DNA of 55,117 nucleotides from Eubacteriales Family XIII. Incertae Sedis bacterium (GCA_031257175.1 JAIRPE010000131.1:1-55117), one strand, 5' to 3'. Shown: positions 9,601 through 19,430, counted from the first letter of the stretch. The notes: generated by a model from the letters alone, not told the origin. Numbers and translations are program-made.

Positions 9601-11229
9601 GGTGTAATCCCCCGACCGCAGCTTCTGCACCAGGGCCTCCCCGTCGGGAGCCGAGGCCATGATGGCGCGTCCCAGGTATGGTTTGGGTTTTTTGGACAAT
9701 CGTGGCAGGGCGTAGGGCCTGACGCAGGGGCTGCCGTCGTCCAGGATGGAGCCGTCCCTCTCCGAGACCTCAGGCGCTGCGGCTGTCTGTGGGACGCCGC
9801 CCGTCAGGGCGTGCCCTTCGGGCCCCCAGGCCGTCAGTATGGCGTGGGAGTTTATGCCGCCGAAGCCGAAGGCGTTGACTCCGGCCACTAAGGGCAAGTC
9901 GTCCCCCTCCCAGGGTATTGCCGCCTGGGGCGGCGTGAAGCGCGACCCTGCCAGGGCCGGGGACGGGTTCTCGCAGTTCAGCGTGGGTGGTATCACTTTG
10001 TTGTAGAGGGACAATGCCGTCTTGATGACGCCTATCATGCCGGCCGCAGGCATGGTGTGGCCTATATTGGACTTGATTGAGCCCAGGTAGGCCCGCCGCT
10101 TGGAATCATCCCCGAAGAAGGTTTTCAGGGTGGCGATTTCCACCGGGTCGCCCACAGGGGTCGCCGTCCCGTGGGCCTCTATGTAGGAAACCAGGTCGGG
10201 GTCTACGCCCGAGGCCGCCCATGCCTGCTCCAGAACGCGTATCTGGCCTTTGGAGGTCGTGACCATCACGTGGGTGCCCGCGCCGTCGCTGGCCACGGCC
10301 GTGTCCTTGATGACGGCGTAGATGCGGTCGTCGTCGGCCAAGGCGCGGCCCAGGGTCTTAAGCACGAGGAAGCCTTGGCCGTGGCCCACCAAAAGGCCGT
10401 CCGCCTCGGCCGAGAAGGGGGCTATGCGCTGTTTGCGGGACATGGCGCCCAGCATGTCGAAGGCGCCCCAGAACATGGCGCTGTGGGACATGTGCATTCC
10501 GCCCACCAGAGCTATGTCGCTGCGCCCGCTGCGCAGCAGCTCCACTGAGTGGTTGATGGCCACTATGCCGCTGGCGCAGGCCGCGTCCACGGTGTAGGCG
10601 GGGCCTTGGAGGTCGAACTTGTTGGCTACCAGGGAGGCCACCAGGTTAGGCATGGTGCCTATTATCATGTCCGCCTGGTAACGCCCCTGGGCCACCTGGA
10701 ACTCCTTGCGTATGCGGTTCAGGTCAGCCTCGGTGAGGTGGGGCAGCGCGGCCGACAGCAACTCCACGAACTGTTGGGAACTGCGTATTATCTCGGCGCT
10801 GCGCAGGGGTATGTTGCCCGAGAAGTTCCCCTTGCCGATGATGATGCTGCCCTTGGACAGGCGGACGCCCTTGTCGAACACGCCCGCGTCCGCCAGCGCC
10901 CACTCCGCGCCCGCCAGCGCCATGAGCTGGTCAGGGTCCACCCCGTCCGCCGCGATGGGCAGTATGCCGTAGCGCAGGGGGTCTACCTTAAAGGGTTTGC
11001 AGAAGCCCCCCTTTTTGCAATAGAAACGGTCTATCCCGTTGGGTTTCCCCTCGAAGTGGTAGGACTCCAAGACTTCGGGCGGCGCGTCGGTGATGAAGTC
11101 GCCGCCTCCCGCTATGGAATCCCAAAATTCACTGACGTCCTCCCCTGCGGGCGTGTAAACGGATATGCCCACGATGGCTATATCCCTGTTCACGTCGTAC
11201 GTCAGTTTGTTGTGCGATATTCTATCCAT
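6610..11229 (-). CDS. PUFA-synthase-like type I PKS/FAS subunit: KS-AT-hotdog DH-C-terminal 4'-phosphopantetheinyl transferase
   Basis: KS motifs VDAACASG, EAHGTATPVGDP, SNIGHTMPAAG; AT GHSMGEWG; DH-like DDHPYLVDHSIVRQP; Sfp-type PPTase GVDVERIE...FWTAKEACSKMVGDGL. Confidence 0.93.
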   Translation of the reverse strand: MDRISHNKLTYDVNRDIAIVGISVYTPAGEDVSEFWDSIAGGGDFITDAPPEVLESYHFEGKPNGIDRFYCKKGGFCKPFKVDPLRYGILPIAADGVDPDQLMALAGAEWALADAGVFDKGVRLSKGSIIIGKGNFSGNIPLRSAEIIRSSQQFVELLSAALPHLTEADLNRIRKEFQVAQGRYQADMIIGTMPNLVASLVANKFDLQGPAYTVDAACASGIVAINHSVELLRSGRSDIALVGGMHMSHSAMFWGAFDMLGAMSRKQRIAPFSAEADGLLVGHGQGFLVLKTLGRALADDDRIYAVIKDTAVASDGAGTHVMVTTSKGQIRVLEQAWAASGVDPDLVSYIEAHGTATPVGDPVEIATLKTFFGDDSKRRAYLGSIKSNIGHTMPAAGMIGVIKTALSLYNKVIPPTLNCENPSPALAGSRFTPPQAAIPWEGDDLPLVAGVNAFGFGGINSHAILTAWGPEGHALTGGVPQTAAAPEVSERDGSILDDGSPCVRPYALPRLSKKPKPYLGRAIMASAPDGEALVQKLRSGDYTHTGGDWRVVVFDATEERIEKAVSIIERGEPWHSRLDVWFSNKPFLKEGGKIVYMVPGAPAYMFGEAPESDSISECFDLPYRADLVAEQCEASSPDAIIWEMFFMEALALHALRRLGVDADIYTGHSMGEWGAITLAGMTYSDDWKTLNDMIKSSEAAKPYPALLVGGVPLETVEQWCAETPGLYMSNDNCPSQTMLCGERAVTDAFAKRLDERHIFYTQVEMPPYHTPIVADWLKGSQSFLERVEVKEGRAPVWSSTSLEQVPTTKKEYMELAASHLLRPVRFRQLVEKLYEEQGARMFIQLGSGVLTNFVDDTLKGRDFVTISTAQSERGAADQLRRVLAALFVSGREVDAAFMGVSVPYRVAHSVIKLPQSPPPILRSLSSLTNAVKERYGDGASPFSFSPAADAAGDPILQAAAGNLRDAAFVQDELLNLYKGAMGAAPRAAGPAPEAGGLAPQAAPARAATASGAADPAVAAALAAASGEARPKAGDSFVDRMTLSFDDHPYLVDHSIVRQPDGWECRDDLNLVVPFTMTIELLTEMAARHAPGRILTSIGNMAAMHWISLEKPFDQPVKGRWKSPDVLNLEVEGYVRADVTFADERPKPPPELEGPIDVGPPIMEPWPAWKYYDRYSFHGPQYQTCTKTIRVGERGMICGCEKKAGKGSLLDSMGQQLGTFLHLTQTVDTISFPVTLKDLTFYYDVADQEGEFELTLIVTRLTDKLLSGDMVLKRGGRVWSVARGFVCHRFGNIPEVWDILLKPHIRVLAKEPVPGLFLFENDNSEAIVGLLEKRYLNADDREKRDSLKSGAGKRELLTGRVALKDAVRRLAARGGEEMIYPVEIYVRYDDQGKPSVWGPGRAEEALAGVHVSLAHKGRVGVATAAFAPTGVDVERIEEKDAGFMEAAFTEAERELLKSQDALEGPIRFWTAKEACSKMVGDGLRGNGKRYEVVAADGERLTVRRARQAEDAGGAETGATVRTMHLPEGYIIGWTEQESAE

Positions 11230-11585
11230 GACCCCTCGCCTTTTCAGAGGTTCCCAAAACCAGCCGCCCGACGGGGCGGCGAAGCCTTTCGGAAGTCCCC
11301 TCTATACCAATATGCCAATGCCGGCAACGAACTCGCGGCCCCGCCGAAAGCGCTCCGCCACGGCGTGGCGGCACGGGTTGCGGCAGGGGGAGACGCGAAC
11401 CGCGGAAGCGTCGGCCGGTCAGGCCCGCGCCGCTACGGCGCGGCGACGTGGCCAACGTTTTCCTACATTATATATAATATATACTTTTTTAAACTCCGCC
11501 CAAAATCATCGGGCGGGCGTCGGAGGACAGCATCCGCCAATCCGCCCTCAAGGAGCATTTTGAGCGCGGATTGGCATTAACCCGC

Positions 11586-14500
11586 CTATCCTAAGGCGGA
11601 GGCTATGAAGCGTTCCACGTCGGCGTCGTTGCCGCCCAGCACAAGCACGTTGGAGTCGTCCCCGTAAAGAATCTCATCGGCGAAGAACTCCCCGCCTTCT
11701 TTGAGGGGCAGGAAGGCCACGCCGCGCCTGCGGAACTCCTTCTCCAGGCTCTCGTTGACCATGCCCGCGCCCTTCCAGGGGCCCCAGCCGAAGGCCACCA
11801 CGCGCAGATTGCGGCCCGTGCCGCTCAAAGCGCGGGCGATGCCGTCCATCACGCTGTTGCCTGCGGCGTAGTCCACCTGGCCCGCGTTGCCGAAGGCGGA
11901 GGCCATGCTGCTGAACATCACCAGCAGTTTCAGCTCGGGCAGGACGTCAAAGACCACGGACAGGGGCTCGGTCTTGGTGCCGAACACGCGGCCGAAGGAA
12001 GCGGCCTCTTTGTCGCGGAAGCGTTTGTCCTCCAGGACGCCCGCCGCGTGAATCAAGCCGTCCACGCGCCCGTACTCCTTCTTGATCTGCTCCAAGGCGT
12101 CGCGCAGGGCCTTGGCGTCGCGCACGTTCACGCTACGGTATTCGGCCTTGCCGCCATTGTCCTCTATGAGTTTGACCGCGGCGGCTATCTGCTTGGCTTT
12201 GAAGATGGCTCGCGCCTTGTCCTCCACCTCGCGGGGCTTTTTAGGGCCCTCATGCTCGATGATGTGAGAACGTATGTCGCTGACGCTTTCCAGCTCCGCG
12301 TAGGCCGGGTCCGGCTCCTCCGCCTCGGTGCGCCCGAAGAGGACGTAGCGGGCAGGCAGGGTCTGAGCCAGCCGCGAGACCAGATGGGGCGTTATGCCCT
12401 GGGCGCCGCCGCTGACCACTATGACCGCGTCCTCGCCCAGCTCCAGAAGCTCCTTGACGGGCTGGGCGACGGGCCTTGCGTCGGCCTCGCCCTCCTTGGC
12501 CAGACGGGCTATCCTGGGAAGCAACAGGAACCTTTCCCCTTCCTTGTAAAATACCTCCGGGAACGGGTCCACGTTGGCCAACTCGTCCACTATCAGCCCA
12601 GGGGCGGCTTCCAGGCCAAGCTTCGTCTGGAAGCTGATCGCCAGGAAGCGTTTGCCGGGGTACTCGTGGTGCATGGTCTTGATAAACCCCGTGAACCCTT
12701 CGGGCAGGCCGTCGGCGAAACCGCCCGAGCTGAGGGCGGCGCCTTCGGCGTCCCCCACGGCGCAGACCCACTCGATTTTCTTCATGTCCGCCGTCTTAAG
12801 CAGGGCGAAAAGGTCAGTGGCGGCCAGACGCTCCTTGGCGTCACTCAGGTTCACAAGCGCCAAGCCGTCGCAGTCGCTTATGTCGTCGCCTGCCTTGACG
12901 ATCCTGGCCTTGGCCCCGCGCCGCTCAAGCTCCGCCGCCAGGGCTTCGGCCAGGCCGTTCCCCCCTCTTATGGCGAAAAGCTTGCCTTTGATAAGGTCGT
13001 CGTCGGGCTCTTCCAAGGGACGGGGCTTCGCTTCGAGAATCATGCGCACTATGCCCGTGTCTCCATCGTTCCCGCTTTCCGCAGGCTTGGCTTGAGGCTC
13101 TTCGGCCTCGCCGTCCTCCACGCCGGCCGCCAGGGTGGCTCCAGCGAAGCCTTCCGACGCGTCGCTCTTGACCGTCGTGCCCTCAGCCACGGCGCGTCCC
13201 ATCTCCTCTATCCAATCCGCCAGGTCGCGGAAGGTCTTTACGGAAATCATGCGCTCAAAGAAGGCGTCCATGTCCGCCTCGTCCGCGTTGGGGAAGGCTA
13301 TGCGTTCGCGCAGCGCGCCTACGATCTCCATCTTCTTGATGGAGTCTATGCTCAAATCGGCCTCCAGTTCCATGTCTGACTCCAGCATGTCCACAGGGTA
13401 GCCCGTTTTCTCGCTGACTGCGGAGAATATCAACGCCTGCACCTGCTCCGACGTCAGTTCCGTTATGGAGGGCAGCACGCTTTGGGCGTCGGCGTCCTCC
13501 ATAGGGGCCTCCAAGGCGGGAGCCGCCTCATAGACGGCCATCGGCTGGACGTAAGCCTGAGCCTGGGGCTCCCCCATGGGCCCTGCGGCGAGCGGGGCGC
13601 GGGGCGCGCGGGCGGCCACGTTCGGGTTGCCCAGATAGCCCAGCATCACGTCGCGCTGATCCATTATCATGGCGTTCAGGTTGCCCAGATAGGCCATCAT
13701 CACGTTCTCGGGGCTGACGTCGCCTGAACCCCGCCGCCCCGGCATGTCAAGGACTATCTCCGACCGAGCCAGTCCCGCGTGCGCGGGAAGGGGGCCGTTT
13801 TCGGGGACGGCCCTCTCGCCGTCTATGTTCCACACTATGCCTGTCTTTCTGTTCGCTTCGGTATTGTCAATATCCAGGGGCTTCGCGTCGCGGCCCTCAA
13901 AAAGTTTCTCCATCTCCAGTTCCCTTCCTGTCGCAACATATGCCGCCAAGGCGCGCAGAAAGACCGTCAGCCCGTCGGCTCCACGCTGCTCGGTCTGAAT
14001 GGCGGCGATTTCCTCGCCCTTCAGAATCTGAGACGTGAGACCGACCAATGTGGACCCCGGCCCCGCCTCGATGAACACGCGGGCGCCGTCATGGTACATG
14101 GCCCTCAGCTCCTCCTCGAAACGCACCGGGCTTACCAAGTGCTTTGCCAGCCGTTCGCGCACCGCTTCAGGATCGGAGGGATAAATTTCAGCCGTGGTGT
14201 TGGACCACACCGGCATTTTCGGGGAGCCCACACGCGTCTTTGACAGCGTTCGGGCAAAGCTTTTATCCGCCCCGTCCAGCAGCGGGCTGTGGAAGGCGCA
14301 GGCCACGTTCAGCTCGCTGTAGGCGATGTTCTGTTCATCCAATTTTTTCAAAAAGGCTTCCATCTCCGCGCTGGCCCCCGCTATGACGGTCTGCTTGGGC
14401 GCGTTGAGATTTACGGCCCAGACCTTGCTTTCGTCGGCCAACAGGCCCGCCAGGGTCTTGGCGTCGCCGCGCGCCGCCGCCATGCGGCCGGGGTCCTCCC

Positions 14501-17500
14501 CCACGGCGCCGAGGATGGCCTCGGCCCGCGCGCGGCTTATTTCAGCCAGTTCTTCCGTAGGCAACGCCCCCGCGAAGGCGAGCGCGGGCAGTTCCCCGTA
14601 GCTGTGCCCCGCCACCAGGTCCGGCTTCACGCCGAAGGAGCCGAGAAGCTCCGCTATGGCCGTGGACACGAAACCCAGCAGGGGCTGGGCGTTGCGCGTG
14701 TCGGTGACAGCGGCGTTCCGCGCCTTCTTGCCTTCCTCCGAAAACACGGAAGGGGCGAAGAGCAGCTTCTCGTACTCGGGATAGCGGCCCAGCAGGCGCC
14801 GCGTCTGGGGGAACAGCACGAACAAGTCCGCCGCCATGTTCACCCGCTGGCTGCCCTGGCCCGAGAACAGGAAGGCCACCTTGCCCTCCAGGGGCTTCAG
14901 CTTGGCCAGGTTCTCATGGGATCGCCCTTTTTGGGCGTCCTCCATACGCGCCAGCAGTTCCTCCGCGGACCCCGCCACGACTGCGTATTGTATGGGGGCC
15001 GCAGGCTTGGCCGAAGCCTCCCCTTCGGCGGGGGCGGCGCCGTAGATCGCCAGGCTCAGGGCTATGTCGCGGAGGCGCAGCTTATTGTTCACGGCGCACA
15101 GCGCCTTTATCCTGTCCATCAGCGCGAAGGCGTCCTCTTCCTTCTCGCCTCGGAACACGAACAGTTCCGCAGGCCACGCCCGAAGCGCCACGGGGGGCGT
15201 GTCGCAAGAGGCGTCCCGCGCCCCTTCCTTGCGCCAGCCCGCGCGGTAGTTCTCAACCAGGGCGTGGAAGTTGGTGCCGCCGAAGCCGAAACCGCTCACG
15301 CCGGCCAGGCGCCTTTGCTCCATCCACAGCCCCGGCTTTTCCGTGCGGAAGAAAAAGGGGCTGCCGGGGGTGTAGGCTTCGTTGGGCCGCTTTATGTGCA
15401 AAGTGGGCGGCAAAAGTCCGTGCCGCACGCTCAACACGGCCTTTATCAGGCTCGCCACGCCCGCCGCGCACTTCGTGTGCCCTATCTGCGTCTTGACGGA
15501 GCCCAACTGGGCGCGGGCCGGGCCGGCCCCCGCGTCCAGGAACAGGTCGGTGAGCGCGGACAGCTCGGTGCGGTCGCCCATGGCGGTGCCCGTGCCGTGG
15601 GCCTCTATCATCCCCACGTCCGCGGGGTCTATGCCCGTGTTCTCGTAGGCGCGGTCCAGCGCCTCGCGCTGGCCGTTCTTGCTGGGCGCGGTCAGGCCCA
15701 GGTTCTTTCCGTCGCTGCTGCCGCCCACGCCCTTTATGACGGCGTATATCCTGTTGCCGTCCCTCTCGGCGTCGCCCAGACGTTTCAGCACCATGACGCC
15801 CACGCCCTCTCCCAAGGCTATGCCGTCGGCCTCGGCGTCGAAGGTGGAGCAATAGCCCTTGCGCGAAAGGGCGTGGGTGCTGGAAAACATCAGGAAGTCG
15901 TTGATGCCGTTGTGCAGGTCGGCGCCGCCCAATATCACCATATCCGATTTGCCCGCGGCCAGCTCCATCATGGCCACGTCCAACGCCGCCAAGGAAGAGG
16001 CGCAGGCCGCGTCCACGGTATAGTTGCGGCCGCCTGTGTTAAGCCTGTTGGAGATGCGGCCCGCTATGACGTTGGACAGGACGCCAGGGAAAGAATCCTC
16101 CGTGAGTTTCGGCAGGGCGTCGGCCGTGTTGCCCGGCATCTCGCCGAACATGTGCATCAGCCCCGCCCTGGAGCCGTAGGCCGTGGTCAGGTCTCCCGCG
16201 CCCTGGGCGCCGAATATGACCGAGGTCTCGCTCAGGTCCACGGCGTTCAGGTCGGTATAGCCCGCGTCCTCCAGAGCCCTTTTGGCCATGAGCAGGCTCA
16301 GAAGCTGGACGGGTTCTATGGACGCAAGGGACTGGGGCGTTATGCCGAATTCCAGGGCGTTGAAATCCACGGGGCTTATGAAGCCGCCCCACTTGGATAC
16401 CACGTGATCCGTGTCCCTGGCGTCGGGGTCGTAGAACAAGTCCGCGGGCCAACGGTCGGGCGACACCTCGGTTATGCTGTCGCGGCCCATGATAATGTTG
16501 CGCCAATACTCGTCCAAATCGTCGGCGGCGGGGAAAACTCCCGCCATGCCCACCACGGCCACGTCTATGTCGGGACGGTAGCCCGAAGCCGCAGTTTTCG
16601 CGCCCTTCTTGGCACCCCGTTCGGGGCCGCGTTCGGACAGCCTCTTGGCGGCTTCCCGGACTAATTCCCCGCTTTTTATTATCATGGCCTCGTGCAGCGC
16701 CGCCATTTTCAGGGGCTTGTCCAGGAGGGCCGTGACGGCGCCCGTCATGTACAGTCCGTCCTTCAGCCGTTCCTCTTTGGCGACGGGCACGATTTCGTCC
16801 TCTATGCGCGTCACGCCCTTGGAGGCTATGCGCAGGCGGCCCAGGTTCAAGTCCTCCAGCTTGAGAAGCACGGCGGCGGTCTCCATGCCCTCCTTTTCCA
16901 TCCGCTCCTTCTCCGAGAGGAAAAACTCGGTGAAGGCCGAGGGCACGGCGCGGGTCTCCTGGCCCGCACCTGATTTCAGCAGCAGCGTGGTCTTGCTGTT
17001 TTCCAGCAGCTCGCGGTACTCGGGCGTTATGGCGCCCGTCTCCACGGCCTCGTCGGTGTAGAGGTAGGCCGTCCCCGCCTGCAGGCCGACTTTCGCGTCC
17101 CGCGCCGCCAGGGGCGCGGCCATGACGCGGATGAAGGCCGCCGAGAACTCGTCGCATATGCCGCCCGCGAAAAGCGCGCTCAACTTGGAGGGGTCTTTGG
17201 CGGAAATCAGCCGCTCGATCTGCGCCTCCCACAGCACGGTGGAGAACAGGGGGCCGACGTGGCCGCCGCTCTCGCGCCCTTCAAAGATGAAGTTGCAGGC
17301 GCCTTCTTTGAGGAACATGTCCAGAATCCCCGGCGAAGGCACATGGAGAAAGGCTTTTATGCCCGCCTGCTCGAACTGCCTGGCCTGGGCGGGGCGCCCC
17401 CCCGCTATGACGACGGCGTTGGGCTTGCATTCGATAATGCGCCGCGTCTGGTCCTCGACGACGCTGGGATAGGCGAACCCGAGTATGCCTGCCCCCCAAG

Positions 17501-18500
17501 GCTTGCCCTCCAGGACTCTGGCGGTCTCTTTCAGCATGGCGGCGGCCGCGTCGCCCGTGGCCATGCTCATGGCCAGGACAGGCAGAGCGCCGTTATCGGC
17601 CACTTCAGCCAGGAAAGCGGGCACGTCGCTGATACGGGCCATGGGGCCCTGGACCAGCGGGTACTTGGCGCCCAGGTCGGACGCCATGGGCCCGCCGACG
17701 GCCAGGCCGTCCCGCGCGCGGGCCAGCCTGAGGTGGGAAACGACGGCCTTGTCGAAAGCGCGAACCAGGCCCTTGAGATTTCTGTGCCTCCGTGTCAGGT
17801 CAGCCGCCAGAATCACGTCCTGCCCCAGGGGCAGAGGCTCTTCGTCGGCATGTCCCGCGCCAAGGCGCTTGTAGCCGTTAAAGCCGTCCCGCATCTGTAT
17901 CTCGCTGCCGTTCAGGCGGCCCAGCACGGCCTTCTCCTCGGCGGACGCGCCGCACTCAGGCATGAGGGCCAGCTGGGAATCCATAACGACCCCCGCCGCG
18001 CCCAGCGCTATGTAGGCGGCGCCCGCCCGCGTGCCCACGCCGCCCTGGACGTACACTGGGACTCCCGCCGCCTCGCAGGCCCCGACGGCGCGTCGGAACA
18101 GCAGCAGCGTGGACTCCTCGCCGCAGCGCCCCGCGCCTTCGGCCCCTTTCACTATGACGGCCCGAGGCTTCACGCCGCTAAGGGCGGCCTCGATTTCCTC
18201 GGCGCTATGGACCTGCCAGACGCGCGGCACGGTCGGATTGTCTTTTTCAGGCAGCTCGGCGCCCCAAGGGGCGATGACGGCCGTGACGTTTTTGGGCAAA
18301 GCCGGCAAAGCGGCGATATCGCTTGTAACGCAAACCGCGAACGACTCCGCTGATTTCGCCAGCGATTTGAGTTCTTTCTCCGCTTTCGCGGGGTCGTGCC
18401 CCAGATGCAGCACAGGATAGGCGCCTGCACGCGCGGCCGCAGCCGCAAATGACGCATCGGTGGCCTCGAAAGGCGCAACCATCCACAACCTTTTTTTCAT
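11586..18500 (-). CDS. type I PKS/FAS megasynthase: NPD/PfaD-like ER region-KS-AT-ACP-KR
   Basis: NPD-like FIFEGRESGGHVGP; KS VDAACASS, EAHGTGTAMGD, TQIGHTKCAAG; AT GHSYGELPA; ACP LEADLSIDSIKKMEIV; KR SGGAQGITPHLV...LIHAAGV...MFSSMASAFGNAGQVDYAAGN. Confidence 0.93.
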   Translation of the reverse strand: MKKRLWMVAPFEATDASFAAAAARAGAYPVLHLGHDPAKAEKELKSLAKSAESFAVCVTSDIAALPALPKNVTAVIAPWGAELPEKDNPTVPRVWQVHSAEEIEAALSGVKPRAVIVKGAEGAGRCGEESTLLLFRRAVGACEAAGVPVYVQGGVGTRAGAAYIALGAAGVVMDSQLALMPECGASAEEKAVLGRLNGSEIQMRDGFNGYKRLGAGHADEEPLPLGQDVILAADLTRRHRNLKGLVRAFDKAVVSHLRLARARDGLAVGGPMASDLGAKYPLVQGPMARISDVPAFLAEVADNGALPVLAMSMATGDAAAAMLKETARVLEGKPWGAGILGFAYPSVVEDQTRRIIECKPNAVVIAGGRPAQARQFEQAGIKAFLHVPSPGILDMFLKEGACNFIFEGRESGGHVGPLFSTVLWEAQIERLISAKDPSKLSALFAGGICDEFSAAFIRVMAAPLAARDAKVGLQAGTAYLYTDEAVETGAITPEYRELLENSKTTLLLKSGAGQETRAVPSAFTEFFLSEKERMEKEGMETAAVLLKLEDLNLGRLRIASKGVTRIEDEIVPVAKEERLKDGLYMTGAVTALLDKPLKMAALHEAMIIKSGELVREAAKRLSERGPERGAKKGAKTAASGYRPDIDVAVVGMAGVFPAADDLDEYWRNIIMGRDSITEVSPDRWPADLFYDPDARDTDHVVSKWGGFISPVDFNALEFGITPQSLASIEPVQLLSLLMAKRALEDAGYTDLNAVDLSETSVIFGAQGAGDLTTAYGSRAGLMHMFGEMPGNTADALPKLTEDSFPGVLSNVIAGRISNRLNTGGRNYTVDAACASSLAALDVAMMELAAGKSDMVILGGADLHNGINDFLMFSSTHALSRKGYCSTFDAEADGIALGEGVGVMVLKRLGDAERDGNRIYAVIKGVGGSSDGKNLGLTAPSKNGQREALDRAYENTGIDPADVGMIEAHGTGTAMGDRTELSALTDLFLDAGAGPARAQLGSVKTQIGHTKCAAGVASLIKAVLSVRHGLLPPTLHIKRPNEAYTPGSPFFFRTEKPGLWMEQRRLAGVSGFGFGGTNFHALVENYRAGWRKEGARDASCDTPPVALRAWPAELFVFRGEKEEDAFALMDRIKALCAVNNKLRLRDIALSLAIYGAAPAEGEASAKPAAPIQYAVVAGSAEELLARMEDAQKGRSHENLAKLKPLEGKVAFLFSGQGSQRVNMAADLFVLFPQTRRLLGRYPEYEKLLFAPSVFSEEGKKARNAAVTDTRNAQPLLGFVSTAIAELLGSFGVKPDLVAGHSYGELPALAFAGALPTEELAEISRARAEAILGAVGEDPGRMAAARGDAKTLAGLLADESKVWAVNLNAPKQTVIAGASAEMEAFLKKLDEQNIAYSELNVACAFHSPLLDGADKSFARTLSKTRVGSPKMPVWSNTTAEIYPSDPEAVRERLAKHLVSPVRFEEELRAMYHDGARVFIEAGPGSTLVGLTSQILKGEEIAAIQTEQRGADGLTVFLRALAAYVATGRELEMEKLFEGRDAKPLDIDNTEANRKTGIVWNIDGERAVPENGPLPAHAGLARSEIVLDMPGRRGSGDVSPENVMMAYLGNLNAMIMDQRDVMLGYLGNPNVAARAPRAPLAAGPMGEPQAQAYVQPMAVYEAAPALEAPMEDADAQSVLPSITELTSEQVQALIFSAVSEKTGYPVDMLESDMELEADLSIDSIKKMEIVGALRERIAFPNADEADMDAFFERMISVKTFRDLADWIEEMGRAVAEGTTVKSDASEGFAGATLAAGVEDGEAEEPQAKPAESGNDGDTGIVRMILEAKPRPLEEPDDDLIKGKLFAIRGGNGLAEALAAELERRGAKARIVKAGDDISDCDGLALVNLSDAKERLAATDLFALLKTADMKKIEWVCAVGDAEGAALSSGGFADGLPEGFTGFIKTMHHEYPGKRFLAISFQTKLGLEAAPGLIVDELANVDPFPEVFYKEGERFLLLPRIARLAKEGEADARPVAQPVKELLELGEDAVIVVSGGAQGITPHLVSRLAQTLPARYVLFGRTEAEEPDPAYAELESVSDIRSHIIEHEGPKKPREVEDKARAIFKAKQIAAAVKLIEDNGGKAEYRSVNVRDAKALRDALEQIKKEYGRVDGLIHAAGVLEDKRFRDKEAASFGRVFGTKTEPLSVVFDVLPELKLLVMFSSMASAFGNAGQVDYAAGNSVMDGIARALSGTGRNLRVVAFGWGPWKGAGMVNESLEKEFRRRGVAFLPLKEGGEFFADEILYGDDSNVLVLGGNDADVERFIASALG

Positions 18501-18780
18501 ACTGTTTCCTTCCTCATTCCTCTCACTTTCGCGTCAGGCCCGCCCTGCGGCATTCCCAAAGGCAGGGGAACCCGCCGCGGCCCCTTCGCGGGTTGGCGGC
18601 GTGGTTTCAGTTGCCAGTCAGTTCAGGAATTACAGTGTGAGTCGCACGCAACACTGTCAGTCGCAAATGGCGCAAGGACGCCCCCGCAACCGCGCCGGCC
18701 TGGAAGCTTCCCCCATTGCCCCTTTCAAGACATCCCCCGTGTACCTGCCGTTATTCCGTTTGCAGCGAAGGGAACCTGTT

Positions 18781-19142
18781 ATTGCTCCATCGGCCAAATG
18801 TCGCGCCGGAACCGCTTCGGCGAGGATTTTTCCCGTAGGAGCGGGGCTATGCCTCGCTCCTACGCTCACTTCGCCTGCCTGCCGACAGGCAGGTTCGCTT
18901 CGCTGTCCGTTTTGCCCTTTTTCCCGACGCTTTAGCGGCGCTGGAAAAATGGACAGCAAAGGTGCCTACCGCGCTGAAGCGCGGGGCAAAAAGGCAACGT
19001 GGAGCCGCGCTCCACTCCTACGCTCACTTCATTCGCTTCGCTGTCCGTTTTGCCTGCCGCGCTGAAGCGCGGGGCAAAAAGGCTATGCGGCCCGACGGAA
19101 AAAAAGACCGACGAATGCGCGATGTTCAGCCGGTGGAGCAAT
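18781..19142. repeat. full copy of MITE-like intergenic repeat with imperfect terminal inverted repeats
   Basis: Ends attgctccatcggccaaatgtcgcgc and gcgcgatgttcagccggtggagcaat are about 21/26 complementary; interior has two ccgcgctgaagcgcggggcaaaaaggc units. Confidence 0.75.
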
Positions 19143-19316
19143 TGTCGAGCAAGTATTAACTTTTCAGCAACAAGCCGAATCGGGCTTGCCAAGTTATGAC
19201 ACCCTCAGGCGGCAAACTAAATCAGTCTTATCGAGTAAAATTTATATTTCTACGCCCCTCCTGATCCGCCCACGTGATTATGATACAGACGCCTACTTAA
19301 CACAATGTCAACCTAG

Positions 19317-19345
19317 ATTTTATCAGTCTGAATTATCTTTGTCAA
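19317..19345 (-). promoter_or_regulatory. sigma70-like promoter: TTGACA-17 bp-TAAAAT
   Basis: Reverse complement of attttatcagtctgaattatctttgtcaa; directed towards the PKS locus. Confidence 0.5.
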
Positions 19346-19375
19346 TAGATAATTGCAAATTCAATAAAAATCCTT

Positions 19376-19411
19376 GTACCATATAATACCATAGTACCAT
19401 ATAATACCATA
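19376..19411. repeat. perfect 18-bp tandem duplication gtaccatataataccata x2
   Basis: Read directly from sequence. Confidence 0.95.
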
Positions 19412-19430
19412 ATGCCATCTGAAGGCGCGG

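Noticed and set aside
14289-16664. 791-aa plus-strand ORF opposite the megasynthase
   Set aside because: Antisense shadow of high-GC codon usage; low-complexity Gly/Arg/His-rich translation, while the minus strand has clear KS/AT motifs.
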